22,385 bases of DNA from Microcaldota archaeon (lineage in GTDB: Archaea > Micrarchaeota > Micrarchaeia > Anstonellales > Anstonellaceae): NCBI GenBank assembly GCA_021813025.1, contig JAKAME010000016.1:1-22385 (forward strand), given 5' to 3'. The notes under the pieces were generated by a model. That model saw only the letters and a program-made list of their open reading frames with translations. It searched no databases and was not told the origin of the DNA. Positions 1 to 7,383 of the stretch are shown in pieces. The position numbers were made by a program, and so were the translations under genes. Numbering within the stretch: the first letter of the stretch is position 1; each line of letters starts with the position of its first letter.

Positions 1-750
1 CCAGCCGCTGCCCCACGCCACGCTGCTGGGGTTTTGGAACTTGGCGCCTGAAGCCGTGCCTTCGTTATAGCCGCTGCTGGAGCCGGCCACGAGGTAGGTC
101 TGATTCGTGGTGGTGTTGATTTTGCGTATGCGGTAGTTGTAGTAATCGGCCACGTGGAGGTAGCCGTCAGAGCCCCAGGCCACGCCCTTGGGGTAGTAGA
201 AGGCCGAGAGGTTGCCGGCGCCCTCGGCATAGGTGAAGCTGCCGTTGCCTGCCACCAGGTAGGTCTGGTTGGTGGTGGTGTTGATTTTGCGGATGCGGTT
301 GTTGCGCTCGTCTGACACGTAGAGGTAGCCGTCAGAGCCCCATGCAACGCTGCTGGGGTAGTAGAAGGCCGAGAGATTGCCGGCGCCCTCGGCATAGGCC
401 GTGCTGCCGTTGCCTGCCACGAGGTAGGTCTGGTTGGTGGTGACGTTGATTTTGCGTATGCGGTTGCCCACATAGTCGCCCACGTAGAGGTAGCCGTCAT
501 CGCCCCAGACCACGGACTGCGGATAGTTGAACTTGGCGGCAGAGCCGGCCCCTTCGGCATAACCGACGCTGGAGCCGGCCACGAGGTAGGTCTGGTTGGT
601 GGTGGTGTTGATTTTGCGTATGCGGTGGTTGCCGTAGTCGGCCACGTAGAGCCAGCCGTCCGGGTCAACCGCCACGCCGTATGGGCTTGAGAAGGCGGCC
701 GCGCTGCCCTGCCCTTCGGTGGAGGAGGCGCTGCCTGAGCCGGCGACGAG
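1..750 (-). repeat. Tandem NHL repeat units, about 165 bp each
   Basis: Four full units and one partial lie at 750-586, 585-424, 423-259, 258-94 and 93-1 (55, 54, 55 and 55 codons, then truncated). Each unit starts LVAG, has an acidic/Gly-rich turn (AEGAG), then P-x-x-V-A-W-G-x-D-G-Y-L-Y-V-x-D and R-I-R-K-I-N-x-T-T-N-Q-T-Y. This is the NHL beta-propeller blade pattern. Units 3 and 4 are almost identical in DNA, which suggests recent unit duplication. Confidence 0.9.
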
Positions 751-3447
751 GAAGGTGTTGTTCTGGCCGATGGCGCGGCTCCAGTTGTAGGTGATGTTGA
801 GCTGCGAGGACGCGGCATCGACTGCCGTCACGTTGCATTGCAGGGTGGAATTGACATAGGCGGTCGTGGGAATGAGGGAGAGGGCGCTGATGTTGGGGGG
901 CGCGTTGATGGCAAAGGGATGCCAGTCCGAGCCGTTGCCAGACCAGTTGCCGGCAACGGTGGTGGCGTTGAAGGGCAGCGCTGAGCCGGCGTCGGCCCAG
1001 TTGTCGCCGTCCGTGTCCGAGATGTTGAATACGTCCCACGAGGCGGTGCCGTTTGCGAAGTAGTAGATGTTGCCGGACAGCGCGCTGCTGAAGTTGTTGG
1101 TGATGTTGGAGCTGCTTACCCATACGGCCGCCGTGATGTTGTTCTGCCAGAAGGTGTTGTTGCCGGACGGGTTCTGGACGTAGATGGCGGTGCGGGGGTT
1201 GGCCCCGCTGCCGGCCGCGAGGGTGTTGTTGAAGAATGTGTTGTTGTCGCTGGCCGTGTTGTCGATGCGGACGGCGTAGTCGTCGGTGGCCGAGGCGGTG
1301 TTGTTGGCGAAGGTGTTGTTGGTGCAGCTGGCACCTATGAAGAGGGTGTTGGTGGTGGAGGATGCGTTGTTGTAGGAGATGATGTTGTTCTTGGTGAGGG
1401 CCCAGAGGAAGATGGCATTGGACGATGCCGAGGCGTTGTTGTAGCGGACGATGTTGCCCGAGCCGGACGAGACGCCGATGGCATACGGGCCGTTGGGGGC
1501 AGATGCGGTGTTGTATTCAATCGTGTTGTCTGAGCTGGCAGTGAGGCTGATGGCCGAGTCGGCCGAGGCGTAGAGGCGGTTGCCGGTCAGGTTGTTGCCT
1601 GAGCCGGTGCTGAGGTAGAGGGCATTGTTGGCGGCCGAGGCGTTGTTGTAGAGGAGGTCGTTGTTGGTGCTGGAGGTCAGGTAGATGGCGTTATCGGAAG
1701 TCAGGGTGGCGTTGTTGTACTGGACTATGTTGTCGTCTGCGGAGATGTAGAGGTTGATGCCGTACTGGTAGGCATAGACAGTGTTGTTGGCGAGGGTGGC
1801 GTTGTCGGCCCCGTTGAGGAACACGCCATTGCAGGTGCCGTCGCTGGCCAGGCACAGGGTGCCGTATGTGATGTTGAGGGTGTTGTTGGTGAGGAGGGCA
1901 TAATCCGCCGCCTCGCCGTCGAGGGAAATGCCGGTGCTGAAGTTGGAGATGCGGCAGTTCCGAATCGTGGTGTTGAATTGGGTGGAATGGACGCCCACCG
2001 TGCCGGAGGCGTTGTTGCCGCTGACCGAGTGGCCGGCGCAGTTTAGCGTGACGTTGGCGGCCGTGACTTCAAAGCAGGAGGCGCCGCTGACGGAGATGTC
2101 GAGGCTGACGTTGTAGACCGTGTTGGCCGCCGAAAGGGAGGAGCAGTAGAGGGTCTGGTTGAGGGTGAAGGGGAACCAATCCTCGGGCCAGCCGCTGCCG
2201 CTGAAGTTGCCCGCAATGCCGGTGTTGTTGAACGGGCGGGAGGAGCCTATGTCGGCCCAGTTGTCGCCGCTGGTGTCTATGATGTTGAAGACTTCCCACG
2301 AGGCGGTGCCGTTGGGCCAGTAGTAGATGTTGCCGGCCGTGGAATTGTTGAAATAGTTGGAGTAGGTGACGAGGTTCAGGTCATCCACCCAGACGGGAGA
2401 GGTGATGTTGTTGGCAATGAACTTGTTGATGGTTGCCCCGTTCAGCAGCCAGATGGCGGAGGCGCCTGCATAGCTGACTGAGAGGGTGTTGTTGGTGAAT
2501 GTGCCGTTGTCAGCGCCGCTGTCGAGCTGCACGGCGTTGTTGAAATTCTCGATGAGGCAGTTCTTGACGGTGGTGTTTGCCACGTTGTCGTACACGCCGT
2601 ACTGGCCGGACGAGTTGGAGCCGTAGACCAGCCCGCCGGCGCAATCCAGATTGTGGTTGGCCCCGCTGCTGGCGAGGCTGACGCCGTGGGCGCCGGCGCT
2701 GGAGTTGGCATTGAGGCCGGTGATGTTCGCGCGGCTTGATTTCAGATAGACGAGGACGACCGGGCTGGTGGTGTTGCTGGAGCCGGTGATGTTGGTGAGA
2801 GTGATGTCATTGGAGCCGTAGACTACGAAGGCGCCCGTGTCGGCCGTGACGACGTGCTCGGTGCGGGCGGTCGCGTTTGTGATGGACGAGGAGTTTGAGG
2901 ACTCGAAGATGGCTCCGTAGTAGGCGCCGGTGTAGTTGCCGCCGACGACGCTGACGTTGCGGATGTTCTGTATGTAAAGGCCCGTCCCCAGGGTGGCGGA
3001 ACTGCTGAAGACCGTGCAGTTGCGGATGGTGCTGTTGTGGGCGCCGGCGCCGGCCGAGCCGGCCTGGAAGCGGATGCCGACGTGGAAGCCGGTGACGTTG
3101 CAGTTCTGCACCACGGCGCCGGTGCGGTTGGCCAGTATGCCGAAGGTGGTCGAAGTGTAGCTGCCTGTGATGTTGAAGCCTGCGCAGTCGAGGGTGATGC
3201 CGGTGTTGTTGAGGACGAGGCAGGTGGCGCCGCTGTTGGATATGGACTGGTCCAGCACGTAGGAGCCGGACGCGTTGATGACCTGGCAGGTGCGGATGCC
3301 GGCGCTGGCTGGCGAGGTCAGGAAGGCCAGAAGCATGATGAGGAAGAATGGGAGGGCTGGCCGGCGGGGCGAAGCAAGCCCGGAGGCGCGGAAGCTGCCG
3401 CTTGCCGGACCGGCGGATTCCGATGCTCGGCGGCCGCTCCTATTCAT
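1..3447 (-). CDS. Giant secreted beta-helix / NHL-repeat surface protein (C-terminus beyond window)
   Basis: I translated this frame by hand: it is open without a stop from ATG 3447 to base 1 (1149 codons) and continues past the edge. Residues 1-29 are a basic/polar leader, 30-49 a hydrophobic stretch ending in A-S-A, which reads as a signal peptide. Next come two right-handed beta-helix cassettes of the NosD/CASH type (about residues 50-369 and 430-789), each opening with a Cys-bearing segment of the form C-L/F-x-V ... T-L-D/N-C-A-G and full of short N-N-T/N-A-S turns. Each ends in a near-identical connector (GNIYY..NGTASW.VFNI). An Ig-like segment (about 850-899) precedes NHL repeats from residue 900 on. 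N-x-S/T sequons are very frequent, suggesting an N-glycosylated exported protein. The start overlaps the upstream regulator gene by 8 nt (ATGAATAG). Beta-helix plus propeller implies carbohydrate or cell-surface binding, but no catalytic residues are recognised; function is inferred only. Confidence 0.88.
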   Translation of the reverse strand, partial: MNRSGRRASESAGPASGSFRASGLASPRRPALPFFLIMLLAFLTSPASAGIRTCQVINASGSYVLDQSISNSGATCLVLNNTGITLDCAGFNITGSYTSTTFGILANRTGAVVQNCNVTGFHVGIRFQAGSAGAGAHNSTIRNCTVFSSSATLGTGLYIQNIRNVSVVGGNYTGAYYGAIFESSNSSSITNATARTEHVVTADTGAFVVYGSNDITLTNITGSSNTTSPVVLVYLKSSRANITGLNANSSAGAHGVSLASSGANHNLDCAGGLVYGSNSSGQYGVYDNVANTTVKNCLIENFNNAVQLDSGADNGTFTNNTLSVSYAGASAIWLLNGATINKFIANNITSPVWVDDLNLVTYSNYFNNSTAGNIYYWPNGTASWEVFNIIDTSGDNWADIGSSRPFNNTGIAGNFSGSGWPEDWFPFTLNQTLYCSSLSAANTVYNVSLDISVSGASCFEVTAANVTLNCAGHSVSGNNASGTVGVHSTQFNTTIRNCRISNFSTGISLDGEAADYALLTNNTLNITYGTLCLASDGTCNGVFLNGADNATLANNTVYAYQYGINLYISADDNIVQYNNATLTSDNAIYLTSSTNNDLLYNNASAANNALYLSTGSGNNLTGNRLYASADSAISLTASSDNTIEYNTASAPNGPYAIGVSSGSGNIVRYNNASASSNAIFLWALTKNNIISYNNASSTTNTLFIGASCTNNTFANNTASATDDYAVRIDNTASDNNTFFNNTLAAGSGANPRTAIYVQNPSGNNTFWQNNITAAVWVSSSNITNNFSSALSGNIYYFANGTASWDVFNISDTDGDNWADAGSALPFNATTVAGNWSGNGSDWHPFAINAPPNISALSLIPTTAYVNSTLQCNVTAVDAASSQLNITYNWSRAIGQNNTFLVAGSGSASSTEGQGSAAAFSSPYGVAVDPDGWLYVADYGNHRIRKINTTTNQTYLVAGSSVGYAEGAGSAAKFNYPQSVVWGDDGYLYVGDYVGNRIRKINVTTNQTYLVAGNGSTAYAEGAGNLSAFYYPSSVAWGSDGYLYVSDERNNRIRKINTTTNQTYLVAGNGSFTYAEGAGNLSAFYYPKGVAWGSDGYLHVADYYNYRIRKINTTTNQTYLVAGSSSGYNEGTASGAKFQNPSSVAWGSGW
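2160..2340 (-). repeat. Beta-helix connector module, copy 1 (second copy at 900-1080)
   Basis: This segment encodes GNIYYWPNGTASWEVFNI followed by D-T-x-G-D-N-W-A-D and a W-x-P-F ending. A close copy lies exactly 1260 bases away at 900-1080, in the same frame and conserved at DNA level. The pair marks an internal duplication of the whole cassette. Confidence 0.8.
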
Positions 3448-3709
3448 GAGTTGCCTCCAGCAGCTGGCGCAGGGGCGCAGCCGCCTCGCAGCCCGTGTTC
3501 AGGGAATATTGGATTGAATTGGCTACACGACGTGATTTTAAAATGCCGGCAGTCGCCAGAAGCAGCAGCTCGTTGCGCACCAGCATGGGGTTGGAATCGA
3601 GCTTGCGCGCGGTTTCGCGCACTCCAAGCTCGAGGTCGGGGTGGAGTATGAACAGCTCTAGCACATGCAGTCGCGTCTTCGACGTAACGATGGTCGCCAG
3701 ACTGAACAT
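3440..3709 (-). CDS. Small winged-helix transcriptional regulator
   Basis: This encodes 89 residues. The ATG at 3709 is preferred over an in-frame TTG at 3718, because the TATA-like box at 3733-3740 would put the transcript start at about 3711, giving a leaderless mRNA. The protein reads as a winged HTH: helix 1 around S-K-T-R-L-H-V-L-E-L-F, then G-V-R-E-T-A-R-K-L as a helix before the recognition helix (L-V-R-N-E-L-L-L-L), then A-G-I-L-K-S-R-R with a wing ending in I-Q-Y-S-L-N. Small ArsR/MarR-like regulators of this type are common in DPANN and CPR genomes. Its stop overlaps the ATG of the giant surface protein by 8 nt, so the two are probably co-translated, and it may control that gene. 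Target and effector are unknown. Confidence 0.75.
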   Translation of the reverse strand: MFSLATIVTSKTRLHVLELFILHPDLELGVRETARKLDSNPMLVRNELLLLATAGILKSRRVANSIQYSLNTGCEAAAPLRQLLEATHE

Positions 3710-3732
3710 TGGATTCAAAAAAGATATGAATG

Positions 3733-3740
3733 TTTATAAA
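3733..3740 (-). promoter_or_regulatory. TATA-like box for regulator/surface-protein operon
   Basis: An AT-rich TTTATAAA is centred about 27 nt upstream of the ATG at 3709, the spacing expected for archaeal TBP with a leaderless start. It lies inside an AT-rich island (3710-3934) in otherwise GC-rich DNA. Confidence 0.55.
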
Positions 3741-3856
3741 ACAGATGCAGACGGGATAGACTGGGCATACGGCAGTATTTTTGAAAGATACGTTCTGTAT
3801 ATTGAAAGAATACTGATGAATTTGAAAAATATACGAAATGGATAGAAATTAAATAC

Positions 3857-3934
3857 AAAAAGGGTTGAAAGAAGATACAGAAGTAAATAAAAAGAATACA
3901 AAATGTATGTAAAAAGAATTCGATTGTATATGCG
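3857..3934 (-). terminator. Poly-T terminator tracts downstream of purN
   Basis: Read on the minus strand after the purN stop (3935), there are successive T-tracts at 3915-3911, 3903-3900, 3893-3889 and 3861-3857 without a strong hairpin. This is the usual archaeal termination signal. The rest of the 3710-3934 gap is AT-rich and shows no open frame of note. Confidence 0.55.
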
Positions 3935-4519
3935 TTAAATCTTGATTTCGTCGCGCGCGATTTTGTCGATTACCCGGGGGTAGGCGAGATGCTCGCGGGC
4001 CAGGATTTTTTCCGAAACCTCTTCTGCTGATTTGCAGCCCGAGATATCGACTTTTTCCTGATACAGGATGGGGCCTGCGTCGAGGGATTCGTCGACCAGA
4101 TGAATGGTCAGCCCGGACACTTTCTCGCCAGCATCAAACGCGTCCTTCTGCGCGTGCGCGCCGGGATATTTGGGGAGCAGGGAGGGATGGATGTTGAGGA
4201 TGCGCCGGCGGTATTTCTCGAATATTTTTGGCGAGCGCAAAATCCGCATGTAGCCGGCGAGAACAACGAGGCCGGGATTATGCTGGGAAAGAAGCGCCAG
4301 CAATTTTTCGTCGAACGCCAGAGGCGAGGCAAAATCTTTTTTCTCTATGACATGGATGGGGATTTTCGCGCTTTTCGCAATCTCCAGCACGGGCGCGCCG
4401 GCATGGTCGCAAATCAGGGCCTCGACTTTCGCGCCGCACTTGCCGGCTGCGATTGCGTCCAGAATGGCCTTGAAATTCGAGCCGCGGCCCGAGGCGAGGA
4501 CGACGAGCGAAAGAGCCAT
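3935..4519 (-). CDS. purN: Phosphoribosylglycinamide formyltransferase (10-formyl-THF dependent)
   Basis: PurN transfers a formyl group from 10-formyl-tetrahydrofolate to GAR, the third step of de novo purine synthesis, in the cytosol. At 194 residues it is slightly shorter than the E. coli enzyme. Visible hallmarks are the phosphate-binding GRGSNF (residues 11-16), the catalytic N109 and H111 in NIHPSLLPKYPG, and D147 in DESLDAGPIL, matching the N-H-D triad of the family. It is last in the folate/purine cluster, 31 nt after vapC. A weak TATA-like element (4543-4550) centred about 27 nt upstream would allow a separate leaderless transcript. Many archaea use formate-dependent PurT instead, so a bacterial-type PurN fits the folate enzymes upstream. 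Function is secure. Confidence 0.97.
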   Translation of the reverse strand: MALSLVVLASGRGSNFKAILDAIAAGKCGAKVEALICDHAGAPVLEIAKSAKIPIHVIEKKDFASPLAFDEKLLALLSQHNPGLVVLAGYMRILRSPKIFEKYRRRILNIHPSLLPKYPGAHAQKDAFDAGEKVSGLTIHLVDESLDAGPILYQEKVDISGCKSAEEVSEKILAREHLAYPRVIDKIARDEIKI

Positions 4520-4542
4520 GGGGAGATAGGGGGGAAGAAACA

Positions 4543-4550
4543 GATAAAGC
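4543..4550 (-). promoter_or_regulatory. Possible weak TATA element for purN
   Basis: Minus-strand GCTTTATC lies in the 31-nt gap between vapC and purN, centred about 27 nt from the purN ATG, and no Shine-Dalgarno is visible there. Spacing fits a leaderless promoter; the sequence match is modest. Confidence 0.35.
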
Positions 4551-4970
4551 TTAGGGCTGCCGGCGCTCCAGCAGCTTGGCCAGTTCGTGGGTGGAGAGGA
4601 CTTGGACGCGCATCTGTCCTTTCAGCTTCTTGTCGTTGGACCACAGGGGGCAGCGAAGCTTGAGGCAGAGGGCAAGGAACTCGGCGTCATCCGGGTCGGG
4701 AGAGAACAGGGCTGCCGGCCCAACCAGACTTTTGAAGCTTGATGAATCGTCCAGGCGGATACGGGAGGTCGTTCGGGCGAGGGCAATCCGCCATTCGAGG
4801 TCAGAGAGGCCGGAGCGGGAAGCAATCTCGCCTGCGTGGGCCTCCAGCTCTTCGAGAAGAAATGGCGGGGAGTGAAGCTTCAGGCGGCGCTCGAACAGCA
4901 GGCGCCGGGTGAGGCCGCCCGGAGCAAGAAGGGAGGAAATCACGATATTGGTGTCGATTACCAGCCGCAT
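4551..4970 (-). CDS. vapC: PIN-domain toxin, VapC-like ribonuclease
   Basis: A 139-residue protein spanning a complete PIN domain. It opens with M-R-L-V-I-D-T-N (D6 of the metal-binding tetrad), has acidic residues E40/E41 in the middle, then PDPDDAEFLALCL (D92, D94, D95) and W-S-N-D-K-K-L (D113) near the end. PIN proteins are Mg/Mn-dependent endoribonucleases; VapC members cleave tRNA, rRNA or mRNA. It lies 30 nt after a ribbon-helix-helix gene on the same strand, the standard antitoxin-toxin order. It sits inside a purine/folate cluster to which it has no obvious metabolic link, so insertion is likely. The exact PIN subfamily and RNA target cannot be read from sequence. Confidence 0.88.
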   Translation of the reverse strand: MRLVIDTNIVISSLLAPGGLTRRLLFERRLKLHSPPFLLEELEAHAGEIASRSGLSDLEWRIALARTTSRIRLDDSSSFKSLVGPAALFSPDPDDAEFLALCLKLRCPLWSNDKKLKGQMRVQVLSTHELAKLLERRQP

Positions 4971-5000
4971 GGGGGATGAAAGGCGGCCCGTGGCGGATAG

Positions 5001-5300
5001 CTATTTGGAGAGGGTGCGTTTCCGCTGCTTTCCGGCCGCGGATTTTGACTGCTTGGAGCCGGAGTAGAACTCGGGGTGCTCCCTCACCATCCGCTCATGC
5101 ATCGAATGCCTGATTTTCCGCCCCAGTTCCAGCGCGTCTTTCTCCGTGAGCTTGGACTTGGCCGCTATGGAGTTTAGTATGTTCAGGCTTTCCAGCCGGT
5201 CGCGGATGGCTTCCCGAGCCACCTCTGACCAGTTGATGATGGGATGCTCGTCCATCTCGCGCTTGAGCTCCGGCGGGATGGACAATGTCAGGGAAGGCAT
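5001..5300 (-). CDS. vapB: Ribbon-helix-helix antitoxin, VapB-like
   Basis: A 99-residue protein from ATG 5300; an in-frame GTG at 5309 would add only three residues. The N-terminus reads P-S-L-T-L-S-I-P-P-E-L-K followed by INWSEVAREAIRDRLESL, the typical archaeal RHH fold: a beta-strand that contacts DNA, then two helices. The C-terminal half is charged and Lys/Ser-rich, as expected for a flexible toxin-binding tail. It is followed 30 nt later by the PIN toxin. A TATA-like box and a triple 9-bp repeat lie directly upstream, suggesting autoregulation by VapB or VapBC. Confidence is high for RHH and good for the antitoxin role by context. Confidence 0.85.
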   Translation of the reverse strand: MPSLTLSIPPELKREMDEHPIINWSEVAREAIRDRLESLNILNSIAAKSKLTEKDALELGRKIRHSMHERMVREHPEFYSGSKQSKSAAGKQRKRTLSK

Positions 5301-5317
5301 GGCGAACACCGCACCCG

Positions 5318-5344
5318 ATGCACTGGATGCACGTAATGCACGTA
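5318..5344. promoter_or_regulatory. Triple 9-bp direct repeat, candidate VapB operator
   Basis: ATGCAC occurs three times at a strict 9-base period (5318-5323, 5327-5332, 5336-5341); the last two copies are each followed by GTA. The block lies between the TATA-like box and the vapB start, over the predicted transcript start near 5329. RHH antitoxins bind short tandem sites and repress their own promoters, so an operator is the natural reading. Confidence 0.6.
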
Positions 5345-5350
5345 AAAGAT

Positions 5351-5359
5351 GTATTTAAG
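5351..5359 (-). promoter_or_regulatory. TATA-like box for vapBC
   Basis: Minus-strand CTTAAATAC stands out in GC-rich flanks, 55 nt upstream of the vapB ATG. It predicts transcription starting inside the 9-bp repeat block. Confidence 0.6.
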
Positions 5360-5397
5360 CCTTTGCCTTTTGGCCGGAAGGCGGGGGGAGAAACCTG

Positions 5398-6006
5398 CTA
5401 GCGCGGATGCGCGCCGGCCGCCCCGGCTTCCCGCGCTTTGGGGTGCGGGCAGACCACCACCCGCTTCTCGCTCACGACGTAATCCACCGGATGGTCGTGC
5501 GCCTCGCGCGGCAGGCGGGCGGCGATTTGCGAATCGTAGGCAAGGCCGATGAGGGGGCAGGAGAGCGACGGCAGGAAGCGGTCGTAGTAGCCCAGGCCGT
5601 GACCGAGGCGGTGGCCCTGCAAGTCGAAGGCAAGGCCGGGAATGAGGGCGGCTTCAACCTCGCCTGGCGCGCATGGCGAGCGCCTGCCCGGGACGGGCTC
5701 GGGCACGCCGAACGGGCCGGGGGAGAGGTCGGCCATGGAGGAAAGGCAGGAGAGGGAGAGCGAGCGGTCTTTTTTGGATGCAATCGGCAGCGCGACGCGC
5801 ATGCCCGCAGCAAGCAGGCGCTCTATGAGCTTGTGCGTCGGCACCTCGTCGCGCAGCGAGGCGTAGAGCATCAGGGTGCTGGCGCGCGCGAAGGCGGGGA
5901 GGGAGAAGAGGTTGCGCTCAAGCTGGGCCTCCTGCTCCGGCCCCCATGCGTGGCGCTCGGCGGCGCGAATGGCGTGGTAATGCGGGCGCAGGAGCCGCTT
6001 TGGCAT
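5398..6006 (-). CDS. 5-formyltetrahydrofolate cyclo-ligase
   Basis: The enzyme (MTHFS/5-FCL) converts 5-formyl-THF to 5,10-methenyl-THF using ATP. This returns a dead-end by-product of serine hydroxymethyltransferase to the active folate pool. The protein has 202 residues, close to the family norm. Visible motifs are Y-A-S-L-R-D-E-V-P-T (48-57), F-G-V-P-E-P (99-104) and PGLAFDLQGHRLGHGLGYYD (123-142), the strongly conserved nucleotide/substrate loop, then V-V-S-E-K-R-V-V. The last dozen residues are an Ala/Gly/Arg-rich tail with no known role. It starts 40 nt after folC. A TATA-like box in that gap is 26 nt from the ATG, so it may also be transcribed alone and leaderless. It has been called ygfA or mthfs in other organisms. 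Confidence 0.93.
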   Translation of the reverse strand: MPKRLLRPHYHAIRAAERHAWGPEQEAQLERNLFSLPAFARASTLMLYASLRDEVPTHKLIERLLAAGMRVALPIASKKDRSLSLSCLSSMADLSPGPFGVPEPVPGRRSPCAPGEVEAALIPGLAFDLQGHRLGHGLGYYDRFLPSLSCPLIGLAYDSQIAARLPREAHDHPVDYVVSEKRVVVCPHPKAREAGAAGAHPR

Positions 6007-6027
6007 GAGGGGAAAGAAAGGGAGGGA

Positions 6028-6036
6028 GTATTTATT
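6028..6036 (-). promoter_or_regulatory. TATA-like box for the cyclo-ligase gene
   Basis: Minus-strand AATAAATAC is centred 26 nt upstream of the ATG at 6006, within the short folC-cyclo-ligase gap. The spacing predicts transcription starting at the A of the ATG. Confidence 0.5.
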
Positions 6037-6046
6037 CCAACCGGTG

Positions 6047-7372
6047 CTACTGCGTCAGGCGGAACTCGCGCTCGCCGAACAGCCATTGCAGCAGGTACAT
6101 CGAGCCGCACACGAGGACGCGGCCCCGTTTTCCGGCCATGGATTTTGAGAGGGCAAGGGCGGAATCCGGATTTTGGGCAGCAACGGCGTTTTTGCGGGCG
6201 CGCCGGCCGGATTTGAGGATGGCGCGCGAGGCCGCGTTTTTCAAATCTGTTAATTTCGCCGCGCGCGCATAGGGCGGGCGGCAGAGCACGGCCGAATCGA
6301 AATGCGGGAGGAGAAGCCGGAGCATGCCCCCGTAATCCTTGTCTTTCATTGCGGAGAAAAGAAGGATGCGCGGGGGGCGGGCATTGCCGCGCCGGCCGCG
6401 CGCGGGGAGCGGCGCAAAATCCCTCTTCAGGTCCTCTTGTATCGCTTTCGCGGCCGGCGGATTGTGGCAGCAGTCGATGATGACTGATGGCTTCGAGGAT
6501 ATTTTCTGCCAGCGCGCGGGCATGGAGAAGGAGGAAAGCGCGGCGCGCGCGGCAATGGGCTTCGCGCCGATGAGTTCGGCCGCCTTCAGCGCGCAGGCCG
6601 CGTTGATTGATTGGAACTTGCCGCGAAGGCGCAGGCGGCGCGCCGGTTTTTCGCCGACAAGGTAAAACGGCGAATGCAGGCGTTTGGAAATCTTTTTTAT
6701 TACGCCAAGCGCCGGCTTGTCTTTCACCGCGCAGACGACCGGCCTGCCGGGGCGGATGATGCCCGCTTTTTCGCGCGCTATTTTTCTCGTCGTGCGGCCG
6801 AGCACGTCGGCGTGCTCAAGGCCGACGGAAGTGATGATTGAAAGCTCGGGCTCAACGGCGTTGGTGGCGTCGTGGCGGCCGCCCAAGCCGGCTTCCAGCA
6901 CGGCGCAATCCGCCTTTTCGCGCGCGAAATGCAGGAGCGCCATCGCGGTCATTACTTCGAAAAAAGTCGGCTGGTCCGGGCGCATGGACGGGAGGAGGGA
7001 AAAAACCTCTTGGGCGCGCGCGGCAAAATCCTTTTTTGAAATCCATCTTCCATCCACTTGTATTCTCTCGCGGAATGAGAAAACTGATGGTGAAAAGTAC
7101 GAGCCGGTCCTGCTGCCTGCCCCCTCAAGAATCCGCGCCAGCATCGCCGTTGTGGAGCCCTTGCCGTTTGTGCCTGCAACGAGTATGCACCTGAAATCTT
7201 TCTGCGGGTTGCCCAGAAGCTCCAGTAATTTGTTTATCCTCTTCAGGCCGGGCTTTGAGCCGAAGCGGGAAAAAGAAACAAGGCGCAGGAGAGCGGAACG
7301 GTAGGATGATGAGGAATTGGCTGGCGGCCCGGCGCTGGAAGAAGGCGCCCGGCTGCGCGGGAAGGAGCCCAT
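6047..7372 (-). CDS. folC: Folylpolyglutamate synthase / dihydrofolate synthase family (Mur ligase fold)
   Basis: A 441-residue ATP-dependent ligase that adds glutamate to folates, and possibly also to dihydropteroate. Features in order: FGSKPGLKRINKLLELLGNP (residues 38-57), the usual N-terminal signature; the P-loop GTNGKGST (67-74); S-P-S-V and R-E-R-I in the folate-binding region; E-A-G-L-G-G-R-H-D-A-T-N and S-V-G-L-E-H in the Mur-ligase core; and D-C-C-H-N-P in the C-terminal glutamate-ligase domain. The first 23 residues are Ser/Pro-rich and may not be conserved, but no later Met fits and the ATG is only 11 nt after the folD stop. Whether it has dihydrofolate synthase activity cannot be decided here. 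Family assignment is secure. Confidence 0.95.
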   Translation of the reverse strand: MGSFPRSRAPSSSAGPPANSSSSYRSALLRLVSFSRFGSKPGLKRINKLLELLGNPQKDFRCILVAGTNGKGSTTAMLARILEGAGSRTGSYFSPSVFSFRERIQVDGRWISKKDFAARAQEVFSLLPSMRPDQPTFFEVMTAMALLHFAREKADCAVLEAGLGGRHDATNAVEPELSIITSVGLEHADVLGRTTRKIAREKAGIIRPGRPVVCAVKDKPALGVIKKISKRLHSPFYLVGEKPARRLRLRGKFQSINAACALKAAELIGAKPIAARAALSSFSMPARWQKISSKPSVIIDCCHNPPAAKAIQEDLKRDFAPLPARGRRGNARPPRILLFSAMKDKDYGGMLRLLLPHFDSAVLCRPPYARAAKLTDLKNAASRAILKSGRRARKNAVAAQNPDSALALSKSMAGKRGRVLVCGSMYLLQWLFGEREFRLTQ

Positions 7373-7383
7373 CGCATCCGCCC

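Noticed and set aside
1..750. Regular direct repeats resembling an array
   Set aside because: Units of 165 bp are in-frame protein repeats with no unique spacers, so this is not CRISPR.
665..2711. Several minus-strand His/Gln/Arg- or Pro/Thr-rich short frames within the giant gene
   Set aside because: They are shifted-frame readings of the repetitive NNT/NAS coding sequence. The in-phase frame is open across the whole region with coherent beta-helix and NHL patterns.
3037..3651. Plus-strand Gly/Ala/Glu-rich frame over the giant gene's start
   Set aside because: Composition mirrors the Ala/Thr/Asn codons of the opposite strand; it crosses both the regulator and the signal peptide region of well-supported genes.
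3710..3934. Possible ncRNA or tRNA in the AT-rich island
   Set aside because: No cloverleaf, no conserved T-loop and low GC throughout; the terminator tracts and promoter explain what is seen.
6047..7372. Possible frameshift or fusion at the Ser/Pro-rich N-terminus of FolC
   Set aside because: The frame is continuous, the ATG lies 11 nt after folD, and the conserved core starts normally after the extra residues.
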